The notes under the pieces: model-generated
Told to the model about the DNA's origin: nothing
What the model saw: the letters and a program-made list of their open reading frames with translations, nothing else
Databases searched by the model: none
Shown: piece by piece, positions 11,770-23,852 of the stretch
Position numbering within the stretch: position 1 is the first letter of the stretch
Layout: each line of letters starts with the position of its first letter
From: Cristatella mucedo
Taxonomy: Eukaryota; Bryozoa; Phylactolaemata; Cristatellidae
DNA: 64,000 nt
Assembly: GCA_009760855.2 (NCBI GenBank)
Contig: WPIO01000087.1
Span: forward strand, 1,126,001-1,190,000
Direction of reading: 5' to 3'
Program-made: the position numbers and the translations under genes

Positions 11770-12036
11770 GTTACATCGTGCTTCCTTTGCAGCATATATT
11801 AAGTGCCTTGAAAGAGATTGAGTTTTCTGAGAGCACTATATTAGATGTATTATGCTGACCCTGTGCACGTCACCCCTAACCATGTTATTCATTTCGTTTG
11901 TTTTTCAAGCATGATTTTACTTACCATTCAATTGCATTTCACTTTACAGCAAATGTAAAGCGCCTAGAGAGAGATTAAGTTCTCTGAGGGCACTTTATCA
12001 AGTGAATTATCATTATCATAATTATTATTATTATTG
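11770..12036 (+). mobile_element. Two LINE-A tails in direct tandem
   Basis: An older tail (11770-11852, TTAAGTGCCTTGAAAGAGAT) is followed in its ATTA run by a younger tail (11853-12036) with a well kept stem-loop and (ATT)n. The second probably inserted into the tail of the first. Confidence 0.85.
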
Positions 12037-13200
12037 CAAGCTCGCAAGGTACCAGACATTTTTTCTGCATGGCCGTGCCGCTTTTAGTTGCCACCTTTAA
12101 TCGCTGCTAGTCAGTACTGGGCTGCGAATGCCGATCGATGCGCTTTGCCCTAGCTGGAGAGCAAAATTGAAATTCGGTCATTGCCATACCTGACCCTGTC
12201 GGATGTGACTGAGCTGCACGACGGGACACGACCGCTGCTGAGGTTCTCTGCACCAGATCGACCTTGCTCGGGTGCAGCCTTGCTCTGCTGCGGCTCATTC
12301 GCCGCCACTAAAATGAAAGCGTGCACAAACCATTGATGGTTGCACGCACTCGCTCTCAGCTAGACTCTCAGCCAAAATACCTGGTTGCTGCGCCGTGTAG
12401 AAATTAATTTTTAAGCCATAGGCTGGTCAAAAAATTCAAAATTCTCGCATGCTCAACTAGTGATGACCGGCTCAACGGTGAAGTTTTTTCGTCGCCATCC
12501 GCTCACCTCACCACCGTCCGGCCACTTGAGGAAACACGGCGAGAAAGGTTGCACGTTAGAATGGCCCGCTATGTGGCCAGTAACTCAAAACGTGGACGTT
12601 GGCTGCGTCTCGTCGCTCATCGGAATTTAATTCTACCGCCACACAAACCTACCCAGGCGCGCGATGTCGTCGCGTCACAGCTTTTGCCTCTGCGAGGTCT
12701 GGCTCAACTGACAGTCACACGTAAACAGCAATGGCGTCCGAGTGAGACGTCATCATAGTGTTACAAAGAAAGAATGGCGTACCGCTCAGTGTGGGCGTAG
12801 CATCGCCAACGTTGCCCCGCCCTAGCCTGACAGGGCAGTAGTGCATAACGTCTCTGCGGCCGGGAGCCTACCGCTGATTGGGTGGAGGCTTGCCTGAATG
12901 GCCACCCAGTGATGCAATCTTTTCCCGCCACTCTCTTGATCAGCTCCCGGAGTCGCGAGTGGACGTGTCGTCCGTCTCCGGCTCGCGGACGTGTGCTGCA
13001 CATGAATTTGATCGATTAAATCTTGTAGAGAGGTCAGTGACTCCTTTTGCTATCGGTGCTTGCTGCACCTCGTACGTGCTCGTCAACTTTCCGGGCGTTA
13101 AGCTGGAGACGACCCCTACATCAGCGCCCTCCCCCCCCCCATGGCAGCTGAGAACACGCGAGCTTCACGCGTGAAGAAGAATGTCGACTACTCCCAGACA
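12037..13200. other. Intergenic, nothing recognised
   Basis: No repeat tail, RT motif or splice-supported exon seen. Confidence 0.45.
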
Positions 13201-13970
13201 AGCAGCGACGGGCCAGCTCTGGATGCGCAAGTCTTGACGCAAGCGACGAGCTGATAAATGAGCCGTCGTACGGACGTCGCCCAGACGGCGCAGCGCGCGG
13301 ACAGCACAGCTGCCGAGAAGCGCGTCACAGCGGATCCATTTCACCCGGTCGCGAATACGGGCTGCCGCCGCACGCCGCCAGCGACGACCGCTACACCACC
13401 TTCAGCCGAACCGCGCGACGACTGCCCACGCCGCGAGCCGGTCGGCGTCGGCGCGAATCCGGTCGTCGTCGGCGACGGCCAGCGGCGACGGCGGGTTGCC
13501 GCGGCCTGCGAAGCGGTCAGAGGGCGGCGAGTCTCACGCTCGTTGGCTGCTCTGCTCGAGGCGTGCTGGCACGACGTCCGCCGAGATGCACGCCGCGGCG
13601 GCGGTGGCGGCGGGCCGCAGGCTCTGCCGGCAGTCGACGGTGGAACGCCGGCGCCCCGGCGGAACGCGCCGGTAGGCTGCGAAAGCCCGCTCGAACTTCC
13701 GGTTTGCGCTTCCTCGCGGACTGGCCGCGGGTGTCGCCGTGCCTCAGATGGAGGCTGCAAGGCGACGCACGGTCCGCGCTTGGCAGCGCCTCTGTCGCGC
13801 CTTTCAGGCTTTGGAGTGCGCTGTCGAGGCGGCGAAAGTCTGGATGGGCTGCGAACGCAAGGATAGCGGAAACGGAAGAATGGCGGATGTGCGAAACGAC
13901 GACCGCGGACGCGTCGCTCGGCAGCGAAGCCGAGCAGCGACGACGGCGACGCTGGAAGTGAGCGCTTAAG
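13200..13970. other. GC-rich island, open on both strands
   Basis: Frames of 202 (plus) and 223 (minus) codons overlap here with Arg/Pro/Ala-rich content expected from base composition. No motif is recognised. A CpG island is possible. Confidence 0.4.
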
Positions 13971-14079
13971 GTGCGATTTAGGGCTTACGGTGCGGTACGA
14001 ATTTGATGCCACGCACTAAGATCTTTGCCTCTGCGTCTTTTTGCTTCCGGTTTCAATCTCAGTCGACCTGCGTTGTACC

Positions 14080-14082
<3 letters not shown>

Positions 14083-14118
<36 letters not shown>

Positions 14119-14193
14119 CGCTCTCTCTCTCTCTCTCTCTCACTCGCTCTCTCTCTCTCTCTTTCTCTCTTTCTCTCTCTCTCGCTCTCTCTA
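14083..14193. repeat. (CT)n microsatellite, interrupted
   Basis: CT run with AAT, ACT, TTT and CGC interruptions, next to the GC-rich island ending at 13970. Confidence 0.97.
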
Positions 14194-14374
14194 CCAACAC
14201 TTCTAGTCCGGCTTGTCATCAGCCAAGCGGCGAGCATGTTTAGCTTTGCTATCCTGCACTTCGAATGTAAGGCAAGGCAGCGGACCAATTACTTGTATTC
14301 TTCAAGGATATGGCATACTGCGCCCGCGATCGCGCATTGTGGCCGACAGTAGGAGTGGGCAGTGGAGACATAAC

Positions 14375-14757
14375 CAGTGGGTTCCGAAATGGTTCTTTCT
14401 CAGCCCTTCGCTGTTCTTGATTTTTCTACTGAGTCCGTGGGAAAAGCGATTCAACCCTACGGGATTGGATATCACTTCTATGCAGACAATACCCAGCTGT
14501 AAGTGTCTTTTGAACTATCGGAATCGAGGGCAGCGAGTCATAAACTGCTCTATGCTTGCTTTGCAGACATTCGATCCTGGATGTCGGAAAATTTTCTGAA
14601 ACAAATCTGCTACTTATAGAACACCCTAAATAAGTAGCTTGACTAGAAGACTTTACTCTTCTACTTCTTTCTTCTTCTAGGTGGTGCTGTTATCTGACCA
14701 TCACCAGGTGCTCGGAGTTTAGTGCCATCTTGACAACTGCCTAAATTTTGAAATTTT
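14375..14757 (+). mobile_element. LINE-B RT fragment
   Basis: Plus strand: ESVGKAIQPYGIGYHFYADN (palm, YADD altered to YADN), then FADIRSWMSENFLKQ, matching the LINE-B copy at 10900. It ends at SINE-A copy 1. Confidence 0.75.
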
Positions 14758-14760
14758 TCC

Positions 14761-14915
14761 GAGCTGGTTTGGTCTAGCGGTTAAGGTGCTCGCCCCGACC
14801 AAGGTCTGACTGAGGTCGTAGGCTCGAGCCCCGAGGCATATGTGAAGCGCCTGAATAGAGATTAAGTTCTCTTGGGGCGCTATATAAATGAGTTATATAT
14901 AATTATATATTATGA
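14761..14915 (+). mobile_element. SINE-A copy 1 (best preserved)
   Basis: A composite element of about 155 bp. The first 75 bp look like a tRNA gene: A box TGGTCTAGCGGTTAAGGTGC and B box GGCTCGAGCCC, separated by about 35 bp. The last 70 bp (GTGAAGCGCCTGAATAGAGA through TTCTCTTGGGGCGCTATATA) copy the LINE-A 3' stem-loop. A SINE with such a tail is normally mobilised by the partner LINE reverse transcriptase. It is inserted in or beside a LINE-B fragment. Confidence 0.88.
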
Positions 14916-15129
14916 AGAGGACTGCCTCCAAAGCTAGCCGTCACGCCCGACCCGTAAGAGTAACGACTGTCTAGGCTAGCCTACGTCAATCCATTTAGCT
15001 TGGCTTTGGCTTGTCAACAAGTCTCACGGGCATCACAATCACGAGTCTCCTTTGCTTTAGGAGCTGCGATGTCTCTTGGTCAATCAACGGATGCAGAGCA
15101 AAGTGATTACACTAAACCAGGATGCCCAC

Positions 15130-15360
15130 AGTAATAATAGTACAAATAATAAAACATTTATTATAGCGGCCTCGGATAACTCAGTCTCTTCTTAGCACTT
15201 TAAATTTGCTTCAAAAGAATGCATTATTGAATGGTAAGTGGTAGCATGCTCAACGACAACGAGCATACCATTGTTGGAGGTGACACGCACAAGGTCAGCA
15301 TGCATTATAGGTTTGTGGCAGCATGCACCATGCCAGCTCGCAAAACCACACATCATGGCC
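15130..15360 (-). mobile_element. LINE-A 3' end
   Basis: Stem-loop (AGCGGCCTCGGATAACTC) and the GCATGC-rich 3' UTR on the minus strand. Confidence 0.8.
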
Positions 15361-15797
15361 TGACTATTTCCTGCCTAGCTGAACTTCTGAACCGGTTTTA
15401 GCCTCAGGTTCTCTATAAAAATGAATTTGGGACCTCGGCAAATTCCGACGTCTTACATTTATGAGCTGCCTGCATTACTGGCTTGATTGCCCGGATCTGT
15501 TACGGATGATTCAAAATACTATTTGTTTCTTAAGCTCGCCAGCTGGTGGCCTCCAGAAGGTTACCCAATGTCGGAAAAGTGCGATTTGAGCGGTAAGCAT
15601 ATGGTGCAATAAGCATCCATAACACGCTCTTTAGAGTTTTTTAGAGCAACTGCTGAATTTTTTATAATGACTTAGTAAAGTAAAAGCAAAGTTCGGCTGC
15701 TTCAAAATTTGTATAGCGACAGAACCAGCCTTTGCAGCTATCACTCTCGTTTGCAGTGCGAATTGCTTGCCGGAAGGTAGCCACGAGATTTTGGCAC

Positions 15798-15925
15798 AGC
15801 TGTGCTCGCCCCGACCAAGGTCTGGCTGAGGTCGTGGGGGATCGAGCCCCGTGGTGATATATGTGAAGCGCCTGAATAGAGATTAAGTTATCTTAGGGTG
15901 CTATACAAATTAATTATATTGTATA
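15798..15925 (+). mobile_element. SINE-A copy 2
   Basis: Shares GTGCTCGCCCCGACCAAGGT and the LINE-A-like tail with copy 1 but lacks the A-box part, so it is 5' truncated or diverged. The tail ends in an AT-rich run. Confidence 0.85.
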
Positions 15926-16617
15926 TTGTAAAACCCACCACATGGGTGGTGAAGTGTGATCGCCTGACCCCTAAGGTTAAGGTCATTGTGTGGGTGTAGC
16001 GCCACAGCGGCAGAGCGGTCACCGAGTGGGAGCCGAAACTTTACAAAAGCCACTGACGTAGATGCCACGCGAGCCAGCAAATATTTTAGTTTTCCATCTG
16101 CTGACATTTGTCTTGGATTTCTCCTTAGTGAATTTCTTTGCTTTTAATGTAGACGAATCTAAGATGACGCCTAGGGTGACCCCAGCTCGTTCGCCCACCG
16201 TCACTCCAGTTCGTCAATTACCCGACAGCAAAACGAAAAATCGTCTGTACCGTCTTGTCTATGGAAGTCCACAATAGGTATAGTCAGAGCTGACTAAACC
16301 AGATAAATTAATTAGCTAACCTTACCAGAACACCCGGCTTGCAGAAAATCTAGGATGTAAAACCACTGTCTTGAGAATTTAGCGGCCAGCAAAGTTAAGA
16401 TGAAGAAATGGCGCAACTGGAGCGCTCTACCCGAAGTTACCGCCGAAAAATTGCCTTCCTTTGGGAGCCAGGGTCAAAGCCGAGGTTAATCTAGGGCGAG
16501 CTCGAGTTCGTAGCGTTATCTAACGGCGGCACGGCCCCACAATCGCGTCCAAAGCTCGTTTTCCTATTCTCATTCTAAAAGTTTGGCGTGATTTCTCAAA
16601 GGTGGTGCTCTCTTGCC

Positions 16618-16809
16618 ATGTACGTCATTGCAATCTTCTTGATTAAATTAGCTACTGCGACTACAGCCGAAGTATTCATTCCGGCAGTTCCGAGCGAAGA
16701 GGGAATTGATGCTACCATTTCGCTGGAATTCCGGATAAGAAACATCCGTGCTTTAACGTCAAGAAATTCTTTGACCAAGATTTTGAATCGAGTTGACTGC
16801 AATGTCTAA
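16618..16809 (+). CDS. Possible small secreted protein
   Basis: 63 codons with a hydrophobic start (YVIAIFLIKLATATTA) that could be a signal peptide, then an acidic/basic tail. No homologue is recognised. A chance ORF is as likely. Confidence 0.15.
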   Translation: MYVIAIFLIKLATATTAEVFIPAVPSEEGIDATISLEFRIRNIRALTSRNSLTKILNRVDCNV

Positions 16810-17018
16810 CGGCAAGAGCAGGCTCCGAAAAGGCGGAACGATTTCATCGAATGAAGAAATTGTGGCGGGAACGTGAATACGATCTTATTGTAACAGTAGG
16901 ATAATTATATTGTAACAACTTTTAATCATGCAGCAGCTCACATGGTGGCTTTAGCTAGCCCCTACCCTCTTGCTGCTACCCTGCCCCCTGCCGAGTGCAG
17001 ACGCGAAGCCAGGAGGTA

Positions 17019-17044
17019 TCAGGAGTGGCAGCTGCCACTCCTGA
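17019..17044. other. 26-bp perfect palindrome
   Basis: TCAGGAGTGGCAG is followed at once by its complement, with no loop. Confidence 0.95.
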
Positions 17045-17461
17045 CGTGGTAGGATTGAACCGAGTCTGACCGGTGCCACCTCAGGCTTGGCTGCTTAGAG
17101 CCGAGCCTGACATCCCCCCGTGCTAGCCCGGAGCTCTCATCCTCGCTTCGCCTCTGGCCAAGTGCGCTGCTTCGCGATTTTGCTTAATGAAGGGACATTG
17201 CCGGATGTCAGAATGCAGAGCAGCCTTCATTTTTTGAGCTGGGACAGCTGTTTCCAGGCGCGTTTCGGCCGACAAGAGTCTGCCGGCGCCCAGGTAGAGT
17301 GGTGGTAAATATGCACAGCGTTAAGTCAGAAGAGGCGGTTAAGTCGAGGGAATTTAAATTAAGTGATGGGATTAAGTGAATTCAGAAGAGGTACGAGCTG
17401 AGGCAGGCAACTAGCGAGAGTCAGGATCGAGAGCCAGGCATCCGCTCGCAATAAATAAATA

Positions 17462-17630
17462 AGTCTTAGCTGACTTAACAGCCTCGTTTGCAAAGCAGCA
17501 GAAGAGCCTTATTGGCCATCACCACAGCTTACAGTTGGCAATAAAGGATCGCCCAATTGCAGGATTCGAACCCACGACCTCAGGTCAAGAAGTGAGAGCA
17601 CCTCACCTCCTGGGCTATCGCGGCCCAATC
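17462..17630 (-). mobile_element. SINE-B copy
   Basis: Minus strand GGGCCGCGATAGCCCAGGAG head, GTGGGTTCGAATCCTGC B box, the GCGATCCTTTATTGCC body and the AAGGCTCTTCTGCTGC ... GAGGCTGTTAAGTCAGCT tail, collinear with the other SINE-B copies. Confidence 0.85.
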
Positions 17631-19319
17631 GATTAACGGCCCTGAAAAGGTGACGAAACGGAACACACGTTGAGTTCGAACGGAGACTGGTTCAAGGCCG
17701 GCGACCCGGGTGCAGCTTTAGAAGGTTAGGAGGGGTCTAACTCGACCGAATGCCCCCGACCGCAAGTTAGTGCAGAGAGCTGCGATCGACGAAAGCACGA
17801 AAGGATAAAGCATTAAAGCGTACTAATGCAATGCATTTTCGCTACACTGGAAAGGCAGTCGCCGCACACACTTTCCTAATCTCGGTGACACTTGTCTACA
17901 GACGCTGCATTTGCGATCGGCACGGCGCTTGTCTCCTGCTCGGAAACTTGTCAGCCGAATACGAACGCGCGACATTGCTTTCCTCCAGCAGGAATAAGGC
18001 TCCGTACTTAGGCCGTGACATCAGCATCCGGGCCTGGGAAGCAGTCTATCCGCGGACGACAAAAGCTCACAGTTAGAACGATGAGGTCATAGCTTGAACA
18101 GCTGTCGACAGTCACAAAGCCTGCTAGGTGCCCGTGCGAAATCGAAATGAACGTCTGCTGCTGAGAGAGACAATGTGCGTGCGACAGAACGACGAATAGC
18201 CCGATGAATAGCGACGCCTGAGTAGCGATTGCTTCATTGGAATAACGCGACTGTGTTATAGTCTCGACCTAAAGCGACTGACGGCAAGGCCGAATGCTTG
18301 AATGACGCTAAAGGAAAATCAGCCAGCCAAAAACCGAGTCCATTAAGGGTTTCGAAATGGGTTCGAGTCCTGCCTTACCTTTTCGCGACGACCAAACTGC
18401 TCGGCAACGTGGGGCGTGACATGCAAGCTTGTCGTACATCGTTTGGATTCTCAGCTTGTCGCCCTGCTTGTCTCATGAACAGCCCTGCAAAAAGGACGCG
18501 ATTTAGGCCTATGAGTATTTCGATTATAAGCCACGTGCCACACACGGAAGAGAGTTTCTCGCGCGCCAGCTCTTGGTCGTTTGCTACTGTGGTTGCCACT
18601 GGGAGCAAGGAAGAGGCGTCCGCTCGTTGCTGCGGTCACAGCGAGCTGCTATTGCTGGAACCAACGCAGCCGCAGGGGCTGCAGCCCCGTTAGGTTTGCC
18701 GGCACACCCAGAAGGAACTGTCACACATTTAGTATCTCCGGCTAGCGGTCGGCACTGGAAAGGCTCTCTCAAGTACCTTCCACCCAAATCGCTCAACTCG
18801 ACCTTTATTATTGGCGAAATACCTTTTACCTTTGTGTCGCTTTTTCGAACCTCGAGGCCGCAGCCGGGAACGGTAAACCTGTGCCCTAGCTAAGACGTAT
18901 TTATTGCTATGCTTGTGGAAAGCCGAGACATTGGCGAGCACCAATATTATTACAGGTCAACAGTCTTATAGCGTCAACTTGGAATTTGAAGCAGGCAGAA
19001 AAGATTTTCAAGGAAATGTAGCTCCTTCTTATTTCCTTTGGCTACTTTTTGCACCTGCTGTTTGCCGCGCTTACGGACGTCGGTTACGAAAAGGTTTTCC
19101 GCTTCAGCCTAGTGTCGAGCGCCCGGTAAACGCTGTTATACAGGTTCAAAAGCCCCATTTGAGCAAGCATGCCTCAGCTGTTTTGCTCCACCATTCTCCG
19201 AAACGATTTATGTGAATCATATCGTGATATTGCAAATGCTCGGCGAGAATCGGTCTGGCATAGTTCCCAAGGTCGCCAAGAGGTCACCGGAGCGCTGCCA
19301 AGCTGAAATTAAGATCTAG
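17631..19319. other. Intergenic, nothing firm
   Basis: Contains a B-box-like GGGTTCGAGTCCTG at 18361 without a matching A box, and scattered short frames. Confidence 0.45.
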
Positions 19320-19797
19320 CCTATCTTTCAGATACACTACCCCATCAGGCAAAGCATCGTACCACTCGCTTTTCGGAATCCAACAGTCTAGAAATACCTC
19401 GTACAAACCTTAAATCCTTTGGAGACCGTGCATTTAGCTCGTATGCTCCCACAGCCTGGAACTCCCTCCCGACCTGCATCAGAACATCCCCTGACCTGAC
19501 CACATTTAAAAGAAACTTAAAAACATACCTATTTAGGACAGCATTTAGTGGGTCCTTGTGATTCGTCCTCGATGTGCTTATGCGTGCTGACACTGTTCAT
19601 GCTGCCACTAACCACATTTGCATGCTGACCCAGTGCATGTAACCCCTAACCATGTTATTCATTTTGTTTGTTTTTCAAGCATGATTTTACTTACTATTCT
19701 ATTGCGTATCACTTTGCAGCAAATGTAAAGCGCCTAGAAAGAGATTAAGTTCTCTGAGGGCGCTTTATCAAGTGCAATATTATTTTTATTATTATCT
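19320..19797 (+). mobile_element. LINE-A 3' end
   Basis: Reads the C-terminal block (an RTNLKSFGDRAFSS-like frame with changes) from about 19350, then 3' UTR, stem-loop and ATT tail. Confidence 0.9.
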
Positions 19798-20399
19798 ATG
19801 AGGCGCGTCGCCATCGCGATCTGGTGAGTAGACTTGACGAGTCGGCACGCTTATAAGGTGGGCCGTGCCTGCTCTTGTAAATTGTAAACGTTGCTCATGT
19901 GTGTACGGTGTATGTACTGTGTGTTTGTCTTGCAAATGCGAGCGATCGACCCACCGTCGTTGTCGCACAAGGACACCCCGCACGCACGTGCTCCGGTGAG
20001 CAGTGCCAGCAAACGTTCGGCCTTGGCCTTGCTGCAAATGAGCTATCCATTTATCGAGCGTGCTATTCTGGCGGTTCGCTCCAGAGCAGCGAGTACGATC
20101 CTAACGATCTGAGACACCCAGGTTATGATCCCGAACTAAGATAGCTAGCTAGGAGGCTATATTAAGATAGGTTAGTAGCACAATGTAACAAGATAACTGT
20201 CGGAGTATAATAACACAATACAATAAGAGAACTATCTAAGAGTGAGCCCTCTCTTTCCGACATTTACATACCTCGCCGCCGTGCTTTCGCACCAATGGGA
20301 AATCAGCGAAGATCTTCCGCTGCGGGCTACTAATACTAATTCAGCTGGCTGCTTGTCGACATGTGGACTTTTTCGTCCATTTATAAGGGAATAAAGACA

Positions 20400-20562
20400 G
20401 GCGCTGATATAATAGCCTCTTTCATGTATCAATAAAAGAGCCTTTATGACTATCACCACCGCTTTCGGTGGCAGTAAAGGATCGTTCACGCCAGTTTTCG
20501 AACCCACGACCCCAGGACCGTTGTTGTGAAAAGTAATCGCCTTACCTAGTGAATGTGCAGGC
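20400..20562 (-). mobile_element. SINE-B copy
   Basis: Same order as the other copies: a head near 20550 (CTAGGTAAGGCGATTAC), B box GTGGGTTCGAAAACTGG, the CGCCACCGAAAGCGGTGGTG-type hairpin body and the AAAGGCTCTTTTATTG tail. Diverged. Confidence 0.8.
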
Positions 20563-20724
20563 GCCAGCAACTTTTTGGGCGACGAGCGATTCCTTATCGC
20601 CCGCTACAAGCGGTTGAGATAGCCGCAAAGGCACGCCTGCCGCCACATAAACGAGGCTTTTAAAGCAGCTAGGCTCTTTTTGAGCACCGCTAAGCGCTTG
20701 TGCCAAGACGCTATTTCGGGCTAT

Positions 20725-20835
20725 ACTAATAATAATAATAAAAAAATAGCACACTTGATAAACCGCCCTCGGAGAACTGAATCTTTTTCTAGGTACTTTA
20801 CATTTGCTGCAAAGGGAAACACGATCGAATGGCTA
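20725..20835 (-). mobile_element. LINE-A 3' tail
   Basis: (TAA)n, GATAAACCGCCCTCGGAGAA and CTTTACATTTGCTGCAAA on the plus strand, which is a minus-strand tail. Confidence 0.88.
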
Positions 20836-21559
20836 GCGGTCGAACAAACGATGTTCGCAAGAACTTTGATTTTCACTCACCGCACTCACCGCAGCGCCAG
20901 CACGCCGTCGCTCGCCTTCTTCTCCAAAAGAAAACGCAGCTGCCTACGACCACGGCCGCGACGACGACGAGCAAGAGCGACGCTCCGGCCGCCGCGATGA
21001 TCACGAGCTCCTCCTGTTCCGAGATGTCTGCAATTAGCAGCCCGAAAATTTCGCCGCTGCCGTCGCGCCGCTCCGACTGATTCGTGCGGCTACTGGCGGC
21101 GCGCACGGGCGCAGGCCTGCGAGCAAAGCGGCCCTGCGCGGCCCTTTGCTCGGAGAGAAACGAGCCAATGCTGCTCGCTCTAGAGCTGCGATGCTTCGCG
21201 AACAGTTCTGGCGTTCAAATTACTTCTAGGTAAACTGAAGGTATAGAAGAAATACCATTCATATTAATAAATACGTTTCATTATTAGAATTAGTAGATCT
21301 AATTAATCAATAATGTAATTTTTTTTACAATGTTGTATATTTATTTAATTATAGTAGCAGTAATATTTTCTACTGAGCGAAAACCAGCTCTTGCGCCGTT
21401 AAAGGGGTAGAACCTGCGCAAAGCCAGCGGCGGCTGACTTGGCTATGAACGCATCTACGCTGCTCGCTGTAACGCTGTACGCAGCACTGTTAGACCACTT
21501 AGTCAAGCTTTTTTTGGGTTAACCAGAGGAAAACCCCGAAAGTGGAGCCATATATAGAT

Positions 21560-21950
21560 TAAAAGATTGTGCACACCTCAAATCCTTTGGAGACCGTGTA
21601 TTTAGTTTGTATGCTCTAAAAGCCTGGAGCTCACACCCGACTTGCGTCAGAATATCCCCTGACTTGACCGCATTTAAAAAGAACTTAAAAACACACCTAT
21701 TTAGGACAGCATTTAGTGGGTCCCTGCGATTCGTCCTTGATGTGCTTATGCGTGCTGACACTGCGCATGCTGCCTCTAACTACATTTGCATACTGTGCAC
21801 GTCCCCCCTAACCATGTTATTCATGTAGCTTATCAAGCATGATATTACTCACCATTCAATCGCGTTTCCCTTTGCAGCAAATGTAAAGCGCCTAGAAAGA
21901 GATTGAGTTCTTTGAGGGTGCTTTATCAGGCGCGTTATTATTATTAATAA
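21560..21950 (+). mobile_element. LINE-A 3' end
   Basis: C-terminal coding block followed by TTFKKN-like codons, 3' UTR, stem-loop and (ATT)n. Confidence 0.9.
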
Positions 21951-22099
21951 AAGATGCCCTCTGAGGCTGTTTCTTCGATACGTGGATGTCTTCCTGCGGT
22001 CTGGGGATGAGAGCCTGCGGCTTCCCGTCGTCCCTCGCTTCCCGTCCCAGTCGCCAAAGCCAAATAGTTTAGCAAGCAAGTGTCCCGACATTTGCGGCC

Positions 22100-22408
22100 A
22101 GGCAAAGTGGTTTGGCCGCGGTCAAGATTGGAGAAAGAAGCGTTGACGGAGCGTTCCGCGTCACGAGCTGCGGCACGAGCACAGCACGTTCGCATGCGCA
22201 CCGTGCGAACAGTGCGCATGCGTTCGCATGCGCTCGTGCGCCAGCCGAAAGGCTGACGCACGGACCGGCACGCTCGGACGGCCAGTATCTGAGACTTGAG
22301 CAGCGCTCGTACTTGTCATGCGTGGGCCAACCGTCGCCCGGCGCTCAGTTCTGATCCGCCGCCGCCGCTGCTGGACAGGCCATCGGACGATGCGATTCGC
22401 GCCGAAGC

Positions 22409-22493
<85 letters not shown>

Positions 22494-23710
22494 AATCTCT
22501 CGCGTCTCAGCTCGAAGTCAGCAGTTGTCGCTCCGTCTATATCTTTCTGCAGGTACTTTTCCGCAGATACCACCGTCGTCTAAAATATCGCCGCCAAAAT
22601 CTGCTGGACGACTTGCCGGCTGTAGCTTCCCGCGTAACGTAGCAGCGCTGCCCCTGTAACGTGCCACCGGGCCGTTTTCGCAAACCCCTCTCGAGCAAAG
22701 TGTTAACGGCCGGCAAAGTTGGCGGCCGGTCGTCGCTGCCATTTTTTAACAAGCGCGCGCCAGCGTCCTCGTGAGCAAAAGGACCGGTCGCCGCAGCTGC
22801 CAAACAGTTCTGCGCCACGTGACCAGCAGAGCGAAGCTCGAACGGGCTGGAACAAAATTCGAGATCTGGCGTTCATATCTTCGGTGGCAGCACATTTCGC
22901 CGCGTTTTTCAGACGCTTGCGCTAAATGCAAACCGTCCTTCGTTCCGACAAAGAGCGCCTCGGCGACGCACTGAGGTTACCAACAGAGCTCGCGCAGATC
23001 GCCTGTAGAAGCGTAGGGACTGCGGCCCTCGCGGAACGCTCGCTCTGACCGCGCGCGCGGGCTCTAACCACGTGTGCTCTCACCGCTCAGGCTCTCACCG
23101 CACGTGGGCTCTCACCGCGCCTAACTCTCTCGAACCAGCACAAGGGCATCGCCAGGAGAGATCGACTTTCGTCGTTCTGCACGGTGGCCTTGGCGAGAGC
23201 ATTAAAACACAAAAATCGTATCTCCATTGCTCCATCCGGCAAGAACGCATCGCGTCGACTCGCTTGCCTCGCGACTGCACTTTGAGGCACCGCCCGTCAG
23301 GCTGCACTGTCCCAACCTCCCCTCCAGGTCAAGGACGGCGTCTCGCGACTGGCAAAAAAGGCTCCTCGATCTCAGCCGGTCGAGCTACCGGGACGACCCC
23401 TGCGACGCCGTACGAGCACGTGCGCCCGCCATCGCTCTGCCAAGCTCCTCGAGCTTCTCAGTGGCTCTCGGAGGCTGGGAGGCTCGATTATTCAGCGCCG
23501 ACCCGTCAGTGCTCTCTAGTGGTAATGAGATCTCTAGTAGCTCTCCATACGTCTGTCTCTCCGTCCGTCCGTCCATTCACGTGTCCGTCGTCCGCCCCTC
23601 CGTCGATCCGTGCGTTCAGACGTCCGTCGGACCGCTTCCACTCAGACAGCACCGCCCCCCCCGCCAAGCGGTGGCCGATTGGCGGACGGTCTGGCGGTCT
23701 GGTACCTAGA
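22100..23710. other. GC-rich island with GCATGCGC cluster
   Basis: TTCGCATGCGC, GTGCGCATGCG and TTCGCATGCGC lie within 50 bp (22187-22240). They resemble NRF1-type sites of CpG-island promoters. A (CT)n run follows. No coding frame is convincing. Confidence 0.35.
22411..22493. repeat. (CT)n microsatellite
   Basis: About 80 bp of CT inside a GC-rich island. Confidence 0.98.
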
Positions 23711-23723
23711 TAGGCGATGTAAA

Positions 23724-23852
23724 TAATAATAATAATATTGCACTTGATAAAGCGCCCTCAGAGAACTTAATCTCTTTCTAGGCGCTTTACATTTGCTGCA
23801 AAGTGATACGCAATAGAATAGTAAGTAAAATCATGCTTGAAAAACAACATGT
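23724..23852 (-). mobile_element. LINE-A 3' tail
   Basis: (AAT)n, GATAAAGCGCCCTCAGAGAA and TAGGCGCTTTACATTTGCTG. Very similar to the copies in the tandem array, so probably young. Confidence 0.9.

Noticed and set aside
13258-14012. Overlapping 202- and 223-codon ORFs as genes
   Set aside because: They are antisense to each other with Arg/Pro/Ala composition predicted from GC content.
18340-18375. tRNA gene at a B-box-like GGGTTCGAGTCCTG
   Set aside because: No A box at the right distance and no cloverleaf could be drawn.
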